DNA from: Paraspadella gotoi
Taxonomy: Eukaryota; Chaetognatha
NCBI GenBank assembly: GCA_051294375.1
Contig: CM119266.1
Span: forward strand, 3,093,812 to 3,157,811
Reading direction: 5' to 3'
DNA: 64,000 nt
The translations under genes were made by a program, and so were the position numbers. Positions 43,421 to 56,279 of this stretch are shown one piece after another. Positions within the stretch are counted from its first letter, which is position 1. Each line of letters opens with the position of its first letter. Below the pieces are notes generated by a model. It saw only the letters and a list, made by a program, of their open reading frames with translations, searched no databases and was not told the DNA's origin.

Positions 43421-46400
43421 TCAGACAAATCTCATGCTCTGATCTCGTCTCCTCTCCTCTCTCTCTCTCTGCCATCATCCTTCGCACTCCTCTCCAGTTC
43501 TTCTTCTTAATCCCAAATATTACAGGTATATCGCTGAATACCCATTACCAAATTAGTGATCCTTGCGTATTCTTCATATGCTATTACTTTTGAATATTTT
43601 GAAAATGCGCCGAGCAACTGATATAATTTGCCTCAACTATACCTTATTATCACAATATTTTATTTTATTTAGTTCTCATTTTTTATCTTATTTATTTTTG
43701 CTATCATGTCTATACTAATCTATAGGATTTGCCGCTACATTTTCCAGACATTTTTTACTATCCGATCGAAACATATTAGCCCAGTTCTTAAATTTCATCC
43801 CCTTTTTTTCACTCTATTCACCATTTTGTGCTGCTAATCACTCTGATCCAAGTTAAAGTCCCAAAACAGCTGTAACTTCCCCTACTGCGAATTCAGAATG
43901 TTAAAAGAAAGTAACATGAGCGCTCTTTTTATCAGAAAGCTTTATTCTTTTTAAGCCTTAATCTCTACAACTGAATCTTATCACCCTCAAATCCACCAAC
44001 CAAATTTTAATTTTATATTCTTAACTGAATATTAACCTTAAATTTCTAAACACTTGGGCTGCTTTTGACAAAATAATGCCGACATTTTTTTTCACCACGG
44101 TTATCAACATTAGCAATTGCTGATAGGTTACACACATCAATTGAAGTCTGTGTCTAATTATTAAGAGTAAGGCTAAATAATTAAATTAGTTATAAGCTGC
44201 AAGAGATAATCTGAAAAACATGATACTATAAAAAACTTTATATAGAGGCTATAAAGATCGATAAATCGGCGCTTACAAGTGAAGAACCCTCGTGATGGGT
44301 GATGTCAGCAAGATCATTAGATCCGTGTTCAATCATCCATCCCGTCCATGCGTCGCTCGCAGGTGTCTCTCTCTCTCTCTGTTTTTCTCCTCAACTCTCG
44401 ATGGAAAACAAAAACAAAATCCTTCTTTCTGGGCAATTCCGCGCTGCAATCCCGTCTCAAAAGATGGAGCGTAATGACGTCAAATCCGTCAGGTGACGTC
44501 ATACGGAGCCGCCCGTCTGAAATATTCGTGCTCCCCCAGACGGTCCTGGCGATCTGGGAATCTAAAAATTCGAGACAACATTTGCGAGCCGTCAATTCGA
44601 CGCAAATGACACATCAGTTTTGTCTCTTGTAGGACAGATCCTTCGCCGCGACATTGTGGCCGCCATGTCATCTGCAATTCAATCGGGACAATATCACGAC
44701 CGTATGCCCTGTTATACGCGAGTAGTCGCGCGTGTGCTCGCGACGCGGGAACCCGTCTTCATCTAGTCCCTCTAACTCTCTCTCTCTTCCCTCCCGCTAA
44801 CACCGGTACCCAAGCCTCGGTCTCGTGGCCGACCCAAGACGACGACGGGAACGTGCAGCGAAGAGAAAAACTGCCCCCCCTCTTCCTAGTCCCGACTTCC
44901 TCGCGTCCAGCAACCGTGCTTGGCTGGCAAAGAGGGGATGGAAAACGTCCTGGGCCAGAGGTGATACGACATTGACGCGGAGCTTATGGCGCACTGAGGC
45001 AGGTAAGCAGTGAGAGAGGAGACCAAGTCATTCTGTTTACTACTATTATTGTTAAGATTTTACATCGTACAGCATTTTTAATTTTGTAGTGTTACAAGTG
45101 TCTTAAAGTTTCTTTTCGGCCGAAAACAGATGTAAAGTACTAAGTAATGCCGCATATAGGGTTGGAGATGATGTAAAGATTGAGCTGATCTTTGACTCAT
45201 TATGAACAATATTTTTTTTGCCTGTAATTAATAAATTTTTAAATCCTCTTTTAATATCTTATACGTCATAACAGCCCTCTTATAGTACATCTCTCCAATT
45301 ATTTATGTAGCTAATTTATCCCTTCATAAAATCGTAAAATATTTCATAAATATTTTCTTTTTTTTCTAACGATATTCATTATATCGTGATCTCTCGCCCC
45401 TTAAATACACGTGAAATGGATATTTATTAAATGTTTGATCTCAAATGACGTAAAACGGTCTTAAGCATATATCTTTCGTATTACAGGAACTTTAAAAAAG
45501 CTTATGAATGTCACATTCAAAGTTTTCCCCTTTAAAGACGCTGAAGATGACAAGAATTTTTATAAACATTTATATTTTTGATTCAACTTTTTATGACTCT
45601 GAATTTTATTATAAAAGATTAAAAAAATTATCTTTAGTTACTATTTTAATATGTGATCAAAATATTATCTTTACTAATTGCTATCATACTATCCACATTA
45701 AATATCCGTTGTCTCGATCATTCCGTTTATTTTTCAATTTCGTTAAAATCAATATGGTTATCTTCTAGAACATCCTTCATTTCTTGGTGGCCCCCACGAT
45801 AATCGCCGCATCATCAATTCTTAAAAGTCAAAGTGAACACCCCCCACCGTCTTTAAAATCTTGATCGCGTGCTATTCGTCCTCTGTCTCTACTCTCCGCG
45901 CGCCGTTACGATTTTACATACCCCGCCAGCGTACGACGACCCACCCGGCTCCTCCTCATCAAGATTCTACACGAGAAAACCACGAAGAGAAAGCGAAAAT
46001 CGAGAGAAAAAATTATTTATTTTCTCCCAAATTGTTTCGTTTCACTTTTTCTGTTTGTGGTGAATAAACATGTGCGTGAATTCGCGGACAGTCTTGACGT
46101 ACAATTTTGTGTGATTAAATGGGGAAAGAGGGAGGCCTGAGAGAGAGGAGAGAGACAGACGGGAGAGAGGGGGAGAAGGAGCAAGGAGGGCATACATGGA
46201 CTGACCGGGGCCGATAGATGTTAGGAAATCTTAAAGGGAGGTCTTACAACGAGTTAACTGGGGAGGAGGCAGTGAGAGCAGAGAGTGGAGAAGAAAATAA
46301 TCCCTATGGTGGGGGAAAAGCAGGAAAGTTTTAAAGGAAATATGACTGGTGATATAAAAGATACAAGAAATCTTAGATAACATAGTTCTATATGGTCTTA

Positions 46401-46900
46401 TTTGTCACGGTTTTACGCCTTACGCTCCTCTATTCGCTCAAGCTGACTTACAGACAAAAATAGTGATACAGACTCTAGTTTAGAACTGGTATTAAAAAAA
46501 AACTATTAACTAATTTAATGCAGGAAAGAGTGTATTTATTAAGCTTGTGTTAATGTTTACGTATCTCTCATCAGTAGAAAAAGATATTCAATATTAATCT
46601 TACTCTCTCAGCACAAAAAAAATTGTTGATAAAGTATAAAAACGTATTTTGCTTTATAAAAATAAATTATTCAATTACAACCTGACAGTTATTATATTTT
46701 TATTCTACGCATAAATGATAAAATTACAATATTGTGAATAACGAAAATCACTTTACCTTTCTAACGCTAAATTGATGACGGATATCATATTGCTCCAAAA
46801 CACTAAAGATGGAGTAAAATATTCTCATAACAGAATAGATATGGTATCTTACACAATTTTAGAATTTAATAATCTCGAGTCTATACTTCTTCCTCGTGCG
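43421..46900. other. no supported gene; one GC-rich island
   Basis: Mostly AT-rich. The island at 44290-45015 has several overlapping ORFs on both strands, two TGACGTCA motifs (near 44474 and 44496) and a good donor (GAGGCAG|GTAAGC at 45001/45002) after an open frame containing LASSNRAWLAKRGWKTSWAR. Without a recognisable domain I do not call an exon. Confidence 0.4.
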
Positions 46901-46929
46901 TTCATGTTAACTCGTCTCATGCAACTGCG

Positions 46930-49620
46930 ATGAAGTTGTGATACTAGCTCGTGGTGCAGCGTCCTCGAGTTCGCCCAGTGCGCCTCGCGGCCTTCAGCCG
47001 TCGTCTAAACTCTCTGTCTCAACAGCATATCGATCCGCCAAAATATCGTCGACGGAGTAAATCTGTATCGACTCTCGTGCGCGCTCCCCGTACTCTCTCG
47101 GAGAGCTATACGAGAAAAAACACAGGCTGCTGGTCGTTAACGGCAGTGCGCCGTTCCGAGGAGATGCCAGAGAGAACAGTCGAGCAATCCAAGTTTACTG
47201 GCGTCGAGCAACTCAAAGTCGTGCAATTTATTTATTCACTCGAGTCTCTCTTACTCTTTCGTAAGCGACACGTATACAGCTCACAAGACGTGATCTCGGA
47301 CATTTCCTAGTTCTCCTATCTCCGCGCAACCGCAGTTCTCTCTCTCGGCACGCGGCTATCTCCCTCTCAGGCGCCGCAGTAACTCTTCACTCGGCACCGG
47401 CAATTTCTCTCTCCGGCACAAAACGGCACATCTGCGCTCTCGTTCCATCACCAATTGAACTCTTCCTCTTCCCGTCGCTACCAAAATGGCGGCCCGTTCT
47501 TCTTTCCTCTTCTCTTCTCTATCGTTTTTTTTGATGTGATTATCCTCTTCTTCCTCCTCTCGGCGATCAAGCTGTCGAGTGCTGAAAGGCTGCGCTTTCA
47601 CTTCTGGAAAGGCTGAGTGTTCCGTCGGCATCGTCGTCGTCTGTCTTCGAAAAACTCCAAAGCCCTTTTCTAGCAACTCCTCCTTCAACACTCGACAACC
47701 AAACGACGCCTTCGGATCACCAATTCCTCCTGCCCACCGACCCCGCGAGCGGTTCGCGTCTCCTCCTCGCCTCCAGAGTCTTCCCAGCGACTCCAGCATC
47801 TTACTCCCTCCTCCTCCTCCCTCCCTATCCTTGGCCTCCTCTTCCTCCTCCTTGAAATTATCCCCCTGTCTCCGAAATTTCGTCGCAGTTGGAGTCAAGC
47901 GTCCCAGTAATTTCTCTTTACCGGGTTTTCCCTTTTTCGCGCGGGACTATTGACGAAGCAATCGTTTGAGGCTCGAGGTTGTGATCGGATCGAGTTTTGC
48001 CAACCCTCGATTAGATTTGGCAGTGTGCGGAAAGGCGGAAAGGGGGAGTTTGAAGTGGAAAATAAAAAGATGGGAGTGGAAAAGGTTCGCAAAGAGACGG
48101 AAAGAGAAAAGACGTCGGCAGATACTTAATATACACTTAACTATACGTTGTGTGTGTGTTTTAGTAATAAGTTAGCCAGCTTTGTATAACTTCATGCACA
48201 CATGCAAATTGGGTTTTTATCTATCATGATAAATTAATCTCATAATGGATTAAATAAATTGAGCTGCATATAGCTCTCCTGACTCCTTCTTCTTAAACAT
48301 CAGGTACATTTTTCATGAATAGAAGGAAACACCAAATACATAGTGGGATTTCAATACACGATTTCGTTTCGAATCTAGAATCTAATACGTAACTTAGTAC
48401 TGAAGTTGCTTTCTTGGATACGTAATAAGTGATATTGTATCCAGTAATGAAAGCTTTTGTAAGATTGACCGTAAGAATCAAAAAAGTAAAAAATTGTATT
48501 TATATTTTATTAATATTTATCGTAATTTTATAATTTCATTCCTGCCATGGACAATCGGTCATTTCGATCGCTGTCGCTTCGCCTCTCTGCTTCTCGTCTA
48601 AGGACCTCAAATCATATCTTTTGCCTTTACCTGCCTTTCATGTGTTCAGCTTTTTGGTGTGCTCCATTGTCTCTTAAACTTACTCTTCTTTCATAGGACT
48701 CTTAATCACTCATGTATTAGGTCAAGCTCTTGAGGTTTCTTCCCACCACTGTCTCGCGATTCCCCTCTTCCCCTTATCTCTCCCGACATTTCCTTACCCT
48801 GACCAGCCTTGATCCTTCCTGCTCCTCCCCTCGGCGTGTCGTTTTCGTTAATCGCCATCGCATAATCAGGTGCTACTCATAAGAGTGATAGGGCGCCCGT
48901 CTGTGTTCTCTCCTCATCTCTTCTCTTTATCGACGCCGAATCTCTCTCGTAGAGCGATAAGGACCCTAGCCTGCATCGGAAACCTCGCGCCGTCTTCCAA
49001 CAATTGGCCCGCTACTTCTCTCCTGCTCCCTCTCTCTCTTCCCTCCTCCCGTCCTGCTCTCCCGGTCCGATCTGTCTCCAGCGCTTCGATCTCGGTAAGT
49101 GATGGACATGGCGGTTTCCCAGCCGGCGGTAACCCCGTCTTGATGCTCCTCAGGAACCGTGTAAGCATAGGGCTAAGATATGCTTCTCCTTCTTCTCTCT
49201 GCTCCTCCTCTCTCGTCTCTCTTCACTATTTGAGTCTCGAGGATGGTTGTCTCTTCTCTCCGTTCAGTCTGCTGCTCGTGCTTGCCCTACCAGGAGTGCG
49301 TCTCTCGCCTGGGCTGCCCATGGCGGACAACTCTGACAGAATCTCGCGGCGCTCGATCACCGACTCGGCGAAAACCTGGGCATCGCTCGACGCCGGAACG
49401 CCTGCGTCTGGCTCAACAAGATGAGGCTCTGACGCTAAGGCAAGCGCGGCAGAGCTAGCCTCACAGCTAACCGCCGCGGCTTCTCTCGAATACGACGCCG
49501 GAGCGAGGCAAGAGAGGGGAGCGTCGGGGGATCCGCGGCGTCTCGACGAGTTGGAACCCGGGCGTCCATTTTGGGCGCGTCGAGGGCCATTTCGTCTCTT
49601 CACAATTAACTTAGATACTG
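46930..49620 (-). other. GC-rich region with minus-strand ORFs, possible retroelement remains
   Basis: Three GC-rich blocks. The minus-strand ORF at 47898-47356 has Arg/Glu-rich composition. At 49603-48914 two minus-strand ORFs are in one frame, separated by TAG TGA and about 20 further open codons, together about 230 codons. At about 47230 the minus strand has AATAAATAAA, and near 47040 TTTTGGCGGATCG, which could be the end of an LTR and a primer-binding site. No reverse transcriptase, integrase or zinc knuckle is seen, so the identity is open. Confidence 0.3.
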
Positions 49621-49714
49621 ATATACTCTAATTTCGTTTTTATTTGTGCCTTGGCCTCTTGCTCATACTCGTCGCTCTCTCCGTACGCTCCGATAGCGAC
49701 CGCTGATAGCAATC

Positions 49715-49740
49715 TACAATACAATACAATACAATACAGA
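49715..49740. repeat. (CAATA)n pentanucleotide repeat
   Basis: About five units of CAATA. Confidence 0.85.
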
Positions 49741-50335
49741 TAAGACTTTATAAAATTCTACACATTTTTTTTACTATAAAACCGTTGGGACTCATTAGTT
49801 AGATGACGAAGCCGATGACGGCGACGGACATACGGCACTGACGGAGCGACGAAAGACGACGATTCAGGAATCGGATTTCGGATTCACTATGACCTCCGTG
49901 TCAACAAATTGAACGTTCTTGAGCGCAGAGTGTTGAAGAGGTTGTTAACAGCGCACAATAAATTTTTGTCGACGGATAAATTGGTGACAAATTTTTTATT
50001 TGCTCGTACACAACGTTGCAAAATAGTTCGAGTTCTGTGACGCTTTTGACAAAGTTATCTGTACTAATTTTTTCATCTTCATAAAATGCGTTTTCTGCGT
50101 CGGGAGACAAATTTTCTTTCGAGAAGAATTTATTTGATTCTTGAAGTCAAACGAAAATTAAGAAAAAAAAATGAATATTTATATTCAAATTTTTAAATAT
50201 CCTCGCCATAATCGTCCATTAGTACAGTCCAAGCTTAACGTAATGCTACTTCTCGTCAGGGTACTCTACCTCTATACTCTCTCATGAATTCGATACCTTT
50301 AAACGCTAGGGATGAGCATGAAACTGGAACATAGT

Positions 50336-50407
50336 CTCTCTCGTCTCTCTCTCTTCTCTCCTCTCTCTCCTCTCTCTCTTCTCTCCTGCTCTCTCTCTTC
50401 TTCTCTC

Positions 50408-50443
<36 letters not shown>

Positions 50444-50460
50444 CTTCTCTCTCTCAAAAC
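50336..50460. repeat. CT-rich tract
   Basis: About 120 bp of TCTCTCC/TCTCTCTT units. Adjacent minus-strand DNA (50640-50520) is open with EGRRGMNSGKDRNVGLYEGL behind a plausible acceptor (CCCGGACAG), but no family is recognised. Confidence 0.8.
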
Positions 50461-51420
50461 GATAAAAACTGCCACAATAGGTTTTGCAAAAAACATTGAT
50501 TCGATCTGCAAAAAATAACACGTCGTCCGTGTGTCGTCGTTTTCGTCGGCTAGTCCTTCGTAAAGTCCAACGTTTCGATCTTTTCCGCTGTTCATCCCTC
50601 TCCTTCCTTCTGCGATTTGCGAAAAACAGTCCTCCTGTCCGGGAGGAAAAATGCGCTCATATGAGTGGACACGACAGAGAGGCGGGGGAAACAGGATGCT
50701 CTTCAGATAGCCGCAAGTTAGGATTGCGATCTCGCTTGTTTGCCGGTCACGCATCGCAAAGCGATCTCAAGCATCTCTATAGTAACAGAAGATTATTTCT
50801 GCCACGATGCATCAGTTGATTTTTTTTTTTTCCAGGATTGTTTCTCAAATTTTGTTTCTAATTAGCGCAATAATTGAAAGCGCGATATGTCAAAGTTCAT
50901 TGTACACTTTCGTTTACCAAATTTTATTTGTTCCTTAGGGTTATGCCATGTAATGAGGTAATTGTATTCTGTCTGGGTTGAAAAAAGCTTCATGTCTCAA
51001 ATTGCATGACTTCAATGGATGAATGTTCACGTTCTCCGAAAAGTCTATTTGAAAAAAACCTAAATAATGCAAAAAAGGAATAAATTCCATTATTTTCTCG
51101 GTCTATATTTTCTTTTGCGTAATAGAAACTATTTTTCGTCGGTTTTTTCGTTTTATTGTCCATAACTTGGCTCAACCCCGAGCCCAGCCTCCCTTCTTCC
51201 CGACCCCTTTTCTCAACAATACCCTTCCTTACCCCAACCACCCCTTTTCCAGTTTTCAACACAACCCCTTCTGCCGCTCCCCATCCATTCCCCCCCCCAA
51301 CCGTTGGCGCCTTTTGAGACAAATCACGTTCAATTTCGGCCGTGACCAATTTTTTTTTTGACAGTGCGCATGTAGGGATATGAACGTCGACGAGCACGGG
51401 TAAACCAAAGTCGCTTCGTC

Positions 51421-52140
51421 ATGAACAACTGGAGGCCGATGGCCGTCGGGTCGAGTATGAGGAGCGAGGAAGAGGATGGGGATTCCAATGGGCTGAAAAA
51501 GAAAGGAGACTTTGGGTGAGTTAGAATTAAGGCAAAATCAGGAAGAGGGTAAGTGCAGTTTGACGAGGATTCTTTTCATGCTCCAATTTTCTCAATGGCT
51601 CAAAAGAGAATAAACTTTCGACACAATGCCAATCACCAAGTTTTTTAAACCTCTGTTAACGTTGGCGTTTATATCTCATAAATTAGTTCAATTATATTCA
51701 TTGTCTATTTTTAACACTTCATTGATATGGAAGCCAAGGCTCTAAAGAGTTTGACATACTATGATTAAGACCTACGCTCTGCTATAGGGCTTAAATGTCT
51801 TTGTCTTGTAGAGCGGATAAAGGGCATAGAACCAGTCCAAAGTCCAGTCGGCAACATCGCTATAATTGAAGGAAGGAAGGTGATAATTCTACTTTTTTGT
51901 AGTTGTACTTAATTTCATAGATCCTGAGTTGTACAATATTCTTTTTTCAATTTTATGTTTCCTTATTCCTCCTTCCACCTCCGCTCTCCCTCCGGCCCTT
52001 CTCCCCCACCTCTCCCTTTTACATCCTCACGAATCACGTTTTCCGCCTCCATCGCTCCACCCCCTTTCCTCCTCCTCTTCCTCCTCCTTCTCCTCTTCCT
52101 CCTCAGATGTAATCGGAATTTAATCTCTAATCTCGAGTGA
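51421..52140 (+). CDS. possible small two-exon gene or first exon
   Basis: Exon 1, 51421-51515, reads MNNWRPMAVGSSMRSEEED, GDSNGLKKKGDF and ends at a strong donor (TTTGG|GTGAGT), phase 2. A long pyrimidine tract ends at a strong acceptor (CTTCCTCCTCAG at 52106). Joining there keeps the frame and adds CNRNLISNLE before TGA at 52138, for 42 residues in all. The phase match supports the join, but no homologue is recognised and the real second exon could be elsewhere. Confidence 0.3.
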
Positions 52141-54930
52141 AGATGGAATCATTGATCTTCACAATGGAACTGGAAGGAAGGAAGAGGAGGAGGAGGGAGA
52201 GAGCAGAGAGGCGCCGCATAAACGTGATCGTTTGGTGTCCAAATATTGTTACTTTCTCTCTTCCTCTCTCCTCTCTCTCTCTCTTCTCTCTCGTCTCTCT
52301 ACTCTCTCTCTCTTCCTCTCTCTCTCTTCTCTCGTCTTGCGTCCACTTTTCTATTTCAACAAAAAAAGGAATATAACTTTCTTTCTTCGTTTATATTTTC
52401 TGTTCTTTTTCACTTTTTCATTCTTTCATTTTTTTTTCTTTTTTTAAACACTTTTCTTCTTTTTCTCTCTCTTATACTTTTTTTCATCCACGCCTTGTGC
52501 TTATGCTTTGTGCAATTGTGCAATGTATATATACAATGCATTGTGCATGCTGCAAATTATATTTCTTGTTTTTCAGGCCTCCGTTTTTTTTCTGTTTTTT
52601 CTGTTTTTTTCACCAAAGCCCAAAAACCTTTTTTTCTGTGATTTAATTATATGTTTTTCATTTTTATACAGGGAGAATCCTCTTAATTAATACTACGCAG
52701 AATTAACGTAAAGAAACCTCATTTAAAATCCTTAAAGAAACCCATTTGTATAAAAACCGTTCCTTCTCAATTGTATTAACTTAACAACATCATATTTTCT
52801 ATCTTTTTGCTCTAACCACTCTCCGCGTGCTAAAATCTTCAAATTTTTAAAGCGGGATGTTGAATTTCCGAATCCCACTGATTTAAGTTTCGCCGTAATC
52901 CGACTTTTACAAAATCGATGTAAAATTTAGGAAAGACTTTTTGGCGGTCTGTCGGTTTCTCTATAAAGTTTGTAAGCAAATTTTAAAAACTATTAAAATT
53001 AATATAATATAACTTTCTATATATTTATTAATTGGGTCCGGAAGTGGGGAGCGCCCCCCGGCCTTTTTTAACTACAGTAACTTGAGGATTTTAAATAGGG
53101 AATTATAAGTTAAGTTAAAAACTAAAAAAAATTAATATACAACTTACGACAACCAAGGACACCCTCAGTAATACAATTTTTTACTTTTTTGGAGCGCTCC
53201 CTTAAAGTTAACTTTAATTAAATTTAAAATATAATAATGGATACAGATTATGTAGACGATTGTTAGCATTACAAAGAATACTGTGTATCAGAATCACGAG
53301 ATTAGACGATGAATAAAAGATGTACAGCATGACTTGCAACATTGTCTAGCAAAGGAGTAAGATTGGGTATTATTTTCGCAGCTTATGAAAATGTGCAAAA
53401 TTTCCTGGTCATTTCGTGATGATCAGTCTTCTGAGTGATGAGAAGCTTAGATATACAGAATGTTACGAGGTATCTAGTGACATGTATGGAACATTGCAGA
53501 GCTACTAGATAACGATAGAGTAGTACGTGAGTTGAGAGAATTTCTCGCAGAGAGTGCATATAAACCAAGATCTCTTGCATTTATCTGATCTGTCGTGGGT
53601 AAAGAATCAAATTTTTCTTGGTTCGTCCACATCTGTGAATGTAATAAACAAGTGAGAAAAATCAAGTCTTAGTGTGCGGAACACAGATAAGACCTTTTTG
53701 GCGAAACTAAACAGAGAAACGAGCAGAAAAGTTAAAAACAGAGGGAACATTAGAGACGCTCTCACGGGCGCTCGTGTAGCCCATCCTCTCTTGAACATAA
53801 GCCTACTCTCTCTCTGTGCTCTTCTCTCTCTTCTCTTCTCTCTTCTCTCTCTCTCTTCTCTTCTTCTTCTCTCTGCAATCTCTTTATCCTTTTATCTTTC
53901 ATTCCACTCATGAATAAAAATATTTGATATTCATACAACTTGCGTACGAATATGAATAATGAAATAGTTATTAATCAGCCTGACAACAATAACTAACATT
54001 ACTTTAGCCAATAGACCCTAGCCCTAAAATCAAGTAATGAGACATAAAATTAAGGTTTCCGTCTGTAGAAAGGCTTTTTTCCAGAATTAGTATTGTCACA
54101 ATACTATAATAAAACAATCGATAATATGCTTAAATATTTAAGTAAAACTCGAATAAAGATAAGCTCGTCCTTGGTCAGTAAGCTCGAAAGAGATGTCCTT
54201 CTATTTGTTACCTGGTTGCGTCAGTCTCTAGTACAGTATGCTTCTTTGTCGTCATTCTTCTATCGTCATGTGGTTGCTAATGAAACAAACTAGCAAAGAC
54301 CAATAACAAGGACGACGAAAAACAAAACACAAAGAACGAGCATGACAAAAAAAATGTAGGACTACAGAACATTTCACAATCATTGACGACGATTATAAGA
54401 ACACGACGACGACGATGACGACGACGTCCGTTATGGAAGACAGAAGCAAATTGATAAATTTAAAATATAGGTTGTCTCTAGAAGAGACATCGCACAGCAC
54501 AGTGGGTTAGTGAGCTATTATCTTGTCCATAGAAGCCAAACTCTATTTTTTGAACCGCAAATATACATGAGTTTATTCGTATAAAAGATCCATGATTTGA
54601 TGACATCTTTTTTGATCGAAAATGACAATAAAAATAAACTACGGGAATAAAAATCGAAAATTAGGTGGGACTCCTATGAAAAACCAGGTCGGGTTCCAAC
54701 ACAAACAAAAAGTTGGTGGGCTACAGTTTTATCGGCTGAATTTTTAATTATTTGTCGCTTATCATTGAAAAAACTCGATTGCTTTGGTATTCTGAATTTT
54801 CAACCAATTTGTTTTCTCTTAATTTTCTCTTCTTTAGGGCTGCGTTTTCTTTATATACTTTTTACATTTTTTCTCTTTTCTTTTGGTTTTTTTTCCCTTT
54901 AATTTTTCTCCGTGTGATTCAACGGGTTCA
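52141..54930. other. no supported gene
   Basis: CT-rich tract (52255-52340), T-rich DNA and unique AT-rich sequence. The region 53380-53800 is less AT-rich and could be a repeat remnant, but nothing in it is recognised. Confidence 0.45.
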
Positions 54931-54940
54931 GGATTTCTCT

Positions 54941-55117
54941 TTATTGCATCTCGGTCGAAAAATTCCCTCCGGTGTCGTAAATGTCGTCCTCGTCTGCAGA
55001 GTAACGCATACCGAACATGAGAGCCATGGAGCAGATAGAGAACATCTGGCAATTAAAGAGACGAGAAGACATAATGAAAGACAGCGACCGGTGCGGATCG
55101 ATTCGCATGACATCAGA
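54941..55117 (-). CDS. last exon of an unrecognised minus-strand gene
   Basis: On the minus strand a strong acceptor (TTTTTCTTTTTTGTGTTCAG) is followed by an open frame of 58 codons to TAA: SDVMRIDPHRSLSFIMSSRL, a moderately hydrophobic Met/Cys-rich stretch (FNCQMFSICSMALMFGMRY) and an acidic end (SADEDDIYDTGGNFSTEMQ). The phase of the join is unknown. The stop codon lies inside AATAAA (CAATAAAG at 54938-54945). No upstream exon was identified; those nearest would lie beyond 55140. Confidence 0.42.
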   Translation of the reverse strand, partial: SDVMRIDPHRSLSFIMSSRLFNCQMFSICSMALMFGMRYSADEDDIYDTGGNFSTEMQ

Positions 55118-55199
55118 CTGAACACAAAAAAGAAAAATCAGCAGTATAAGTAAGAAAGGTAAATAAACGGCGAGACGAGTAGATCTGAGAACCCTCGAG

Positions 55200-55260
55200 A
55201 TCCTTACTGCGATCTCTACTCTCTCTTCTCTCTCTCTCTCTCTCGATACTCTCTCTCTCT
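55200..55260. repeat. short CT tracts
   Basis: Two (CT)n runs near the 25-N gap at 55317. Confidence 0.8.
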
Positions 55261-55316
55261 CATCTAATTAAAAACACAAAATTCTAATTGAAAACAAAAA
55301 AGATTGCCCGAGGGAA

Positions 55317-55341
55317 NNNNNNNNNNNNNNNNNNNNNNNNN
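55317..55341. other. assembly gap of 25 N
   Basis: Placeholder gap between the minus-strand exon and the next gene's start. Confidence 0.95.
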
Positions 55342-55522
55342 GAATTTCCAAGAAAGTTAAAGAACGACACCGAGAGGTCACTTCATTTCGTATTCATTTC
55401 CCTTCTTTTAATTTTGTTTATTTTTATTCATACAAAACAGTTCATTCAACATATAAAAAGGGTTTCGCAATAGAAGCAACATTAACAACTATAACAACAT
55501 CGACATCAACAACAACAACAAG

Positions 55523-55765
55523 ATGTGGCCCATCTCCTGTTCCGTTCCACTGACGATCGTCGACGATCCATTCGACGCCGACTACGACGCCGTCGTGCTC
55601 ATCCTCCCGACCCTCAAACATCCCCGGCGCGACGCCGCAGCAGGCGCCCCAGTCGCCGACGCTGACGCCGCTTTTTGGAAGGAGTTTCCGCCGGAAGTGA
55701 AGTCGGCCGTCGAGACGGCGAAGAAAGTTGACGCGGCTCTGGGAAGGACGGTCTGTTTGATCCAA
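55523..55765 (+). CDS. first exon of a gene, possibly leucyl-aminopeptidase-like N-terminus
   Basis: A GC-rich, CpG-rich frame of 81 codons starts at ATG after CAACAACAACAAG and ends at a perfect donor (ATCCAA|GTAAGT), phase 0. It reads VPLTIVDDPFDADYDAVVLI, then FWKEFPPEVKSAVETAKKV and DAALGRTVCLIQ. The DYDAVVLILP opening and the helix before TVCLI recall the small N-terminal domain of some metazoan M17-type aminopeptidases; the metal site would lie in exons not seen here. The identification is from recall and weak; that it is a real coding exon is much more likely. Confidence 0.55.
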
Positions 55766-55811
55766 GTAAGTTTGGGATGAAGCTGAGTTTAAGGGGAGGG
55801 TCGGGTTTAGT

Positions 55812-56045
55812 TGATGACCATTATTATTATAATTATTATTATTATTATTATTATTATTANNNNNNNNNNNNNNNNNNNNNNNNNNNNNNNNNNNNNNNNN
55901 NNNNNNNNNNNNNNNNNNNNNNNNNNNNNNNNNNNNNNNNNNNNNNNNNNNNNNNNNNNNNNNNNNNNNNNNNNNNNNNNNNNNNNNNNNNNNNNNNNNN
56001 NNNNNNNNNNNNNNNNNNNNNNNNNNATTATTATTATTATTATTA
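55812..56045. repeat. (ATT)n microsatellite around a 167-N gap
   Basis: ATT/TTA repeats on both sides of the gap at 55860-56026, so the true tract is probably longer than shown. It lies in intron 1 of the gene starting at 55523. Confidence 0.95.
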
Positions 56046-56279
56046 TCTGGTAATTGGGATGTAGGTGTAAACCCTATTCATGGAATGAATGGATAATTTT
56101 TATAAATTCGTAATTAAAGTGAATATTATTTCGATTATCATTTCTTTTTACAACTCCATTTTAGTCTAATATTTTCCCTTCTAACCTTTCTTGAATAATT
56201 TTTTCGTATCCCTATTTTTATTTTAACTTGGCTTTTTCATCTTTCTTTTCGTTTCACAATTTCTTTTTTTTCATTGCAG

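Noticed and set aside
44290-45015. Coding exon in the GC-rich island
   Set aside because: Several frames open on both strands, one good donor but no recognisable domain or consistent acceptor.
50520-50640. ITAM-like minus-strand exon (GLYEGL)
   Set aside because: One YxxL motif only and no donor; the resemblance is too short to claim.
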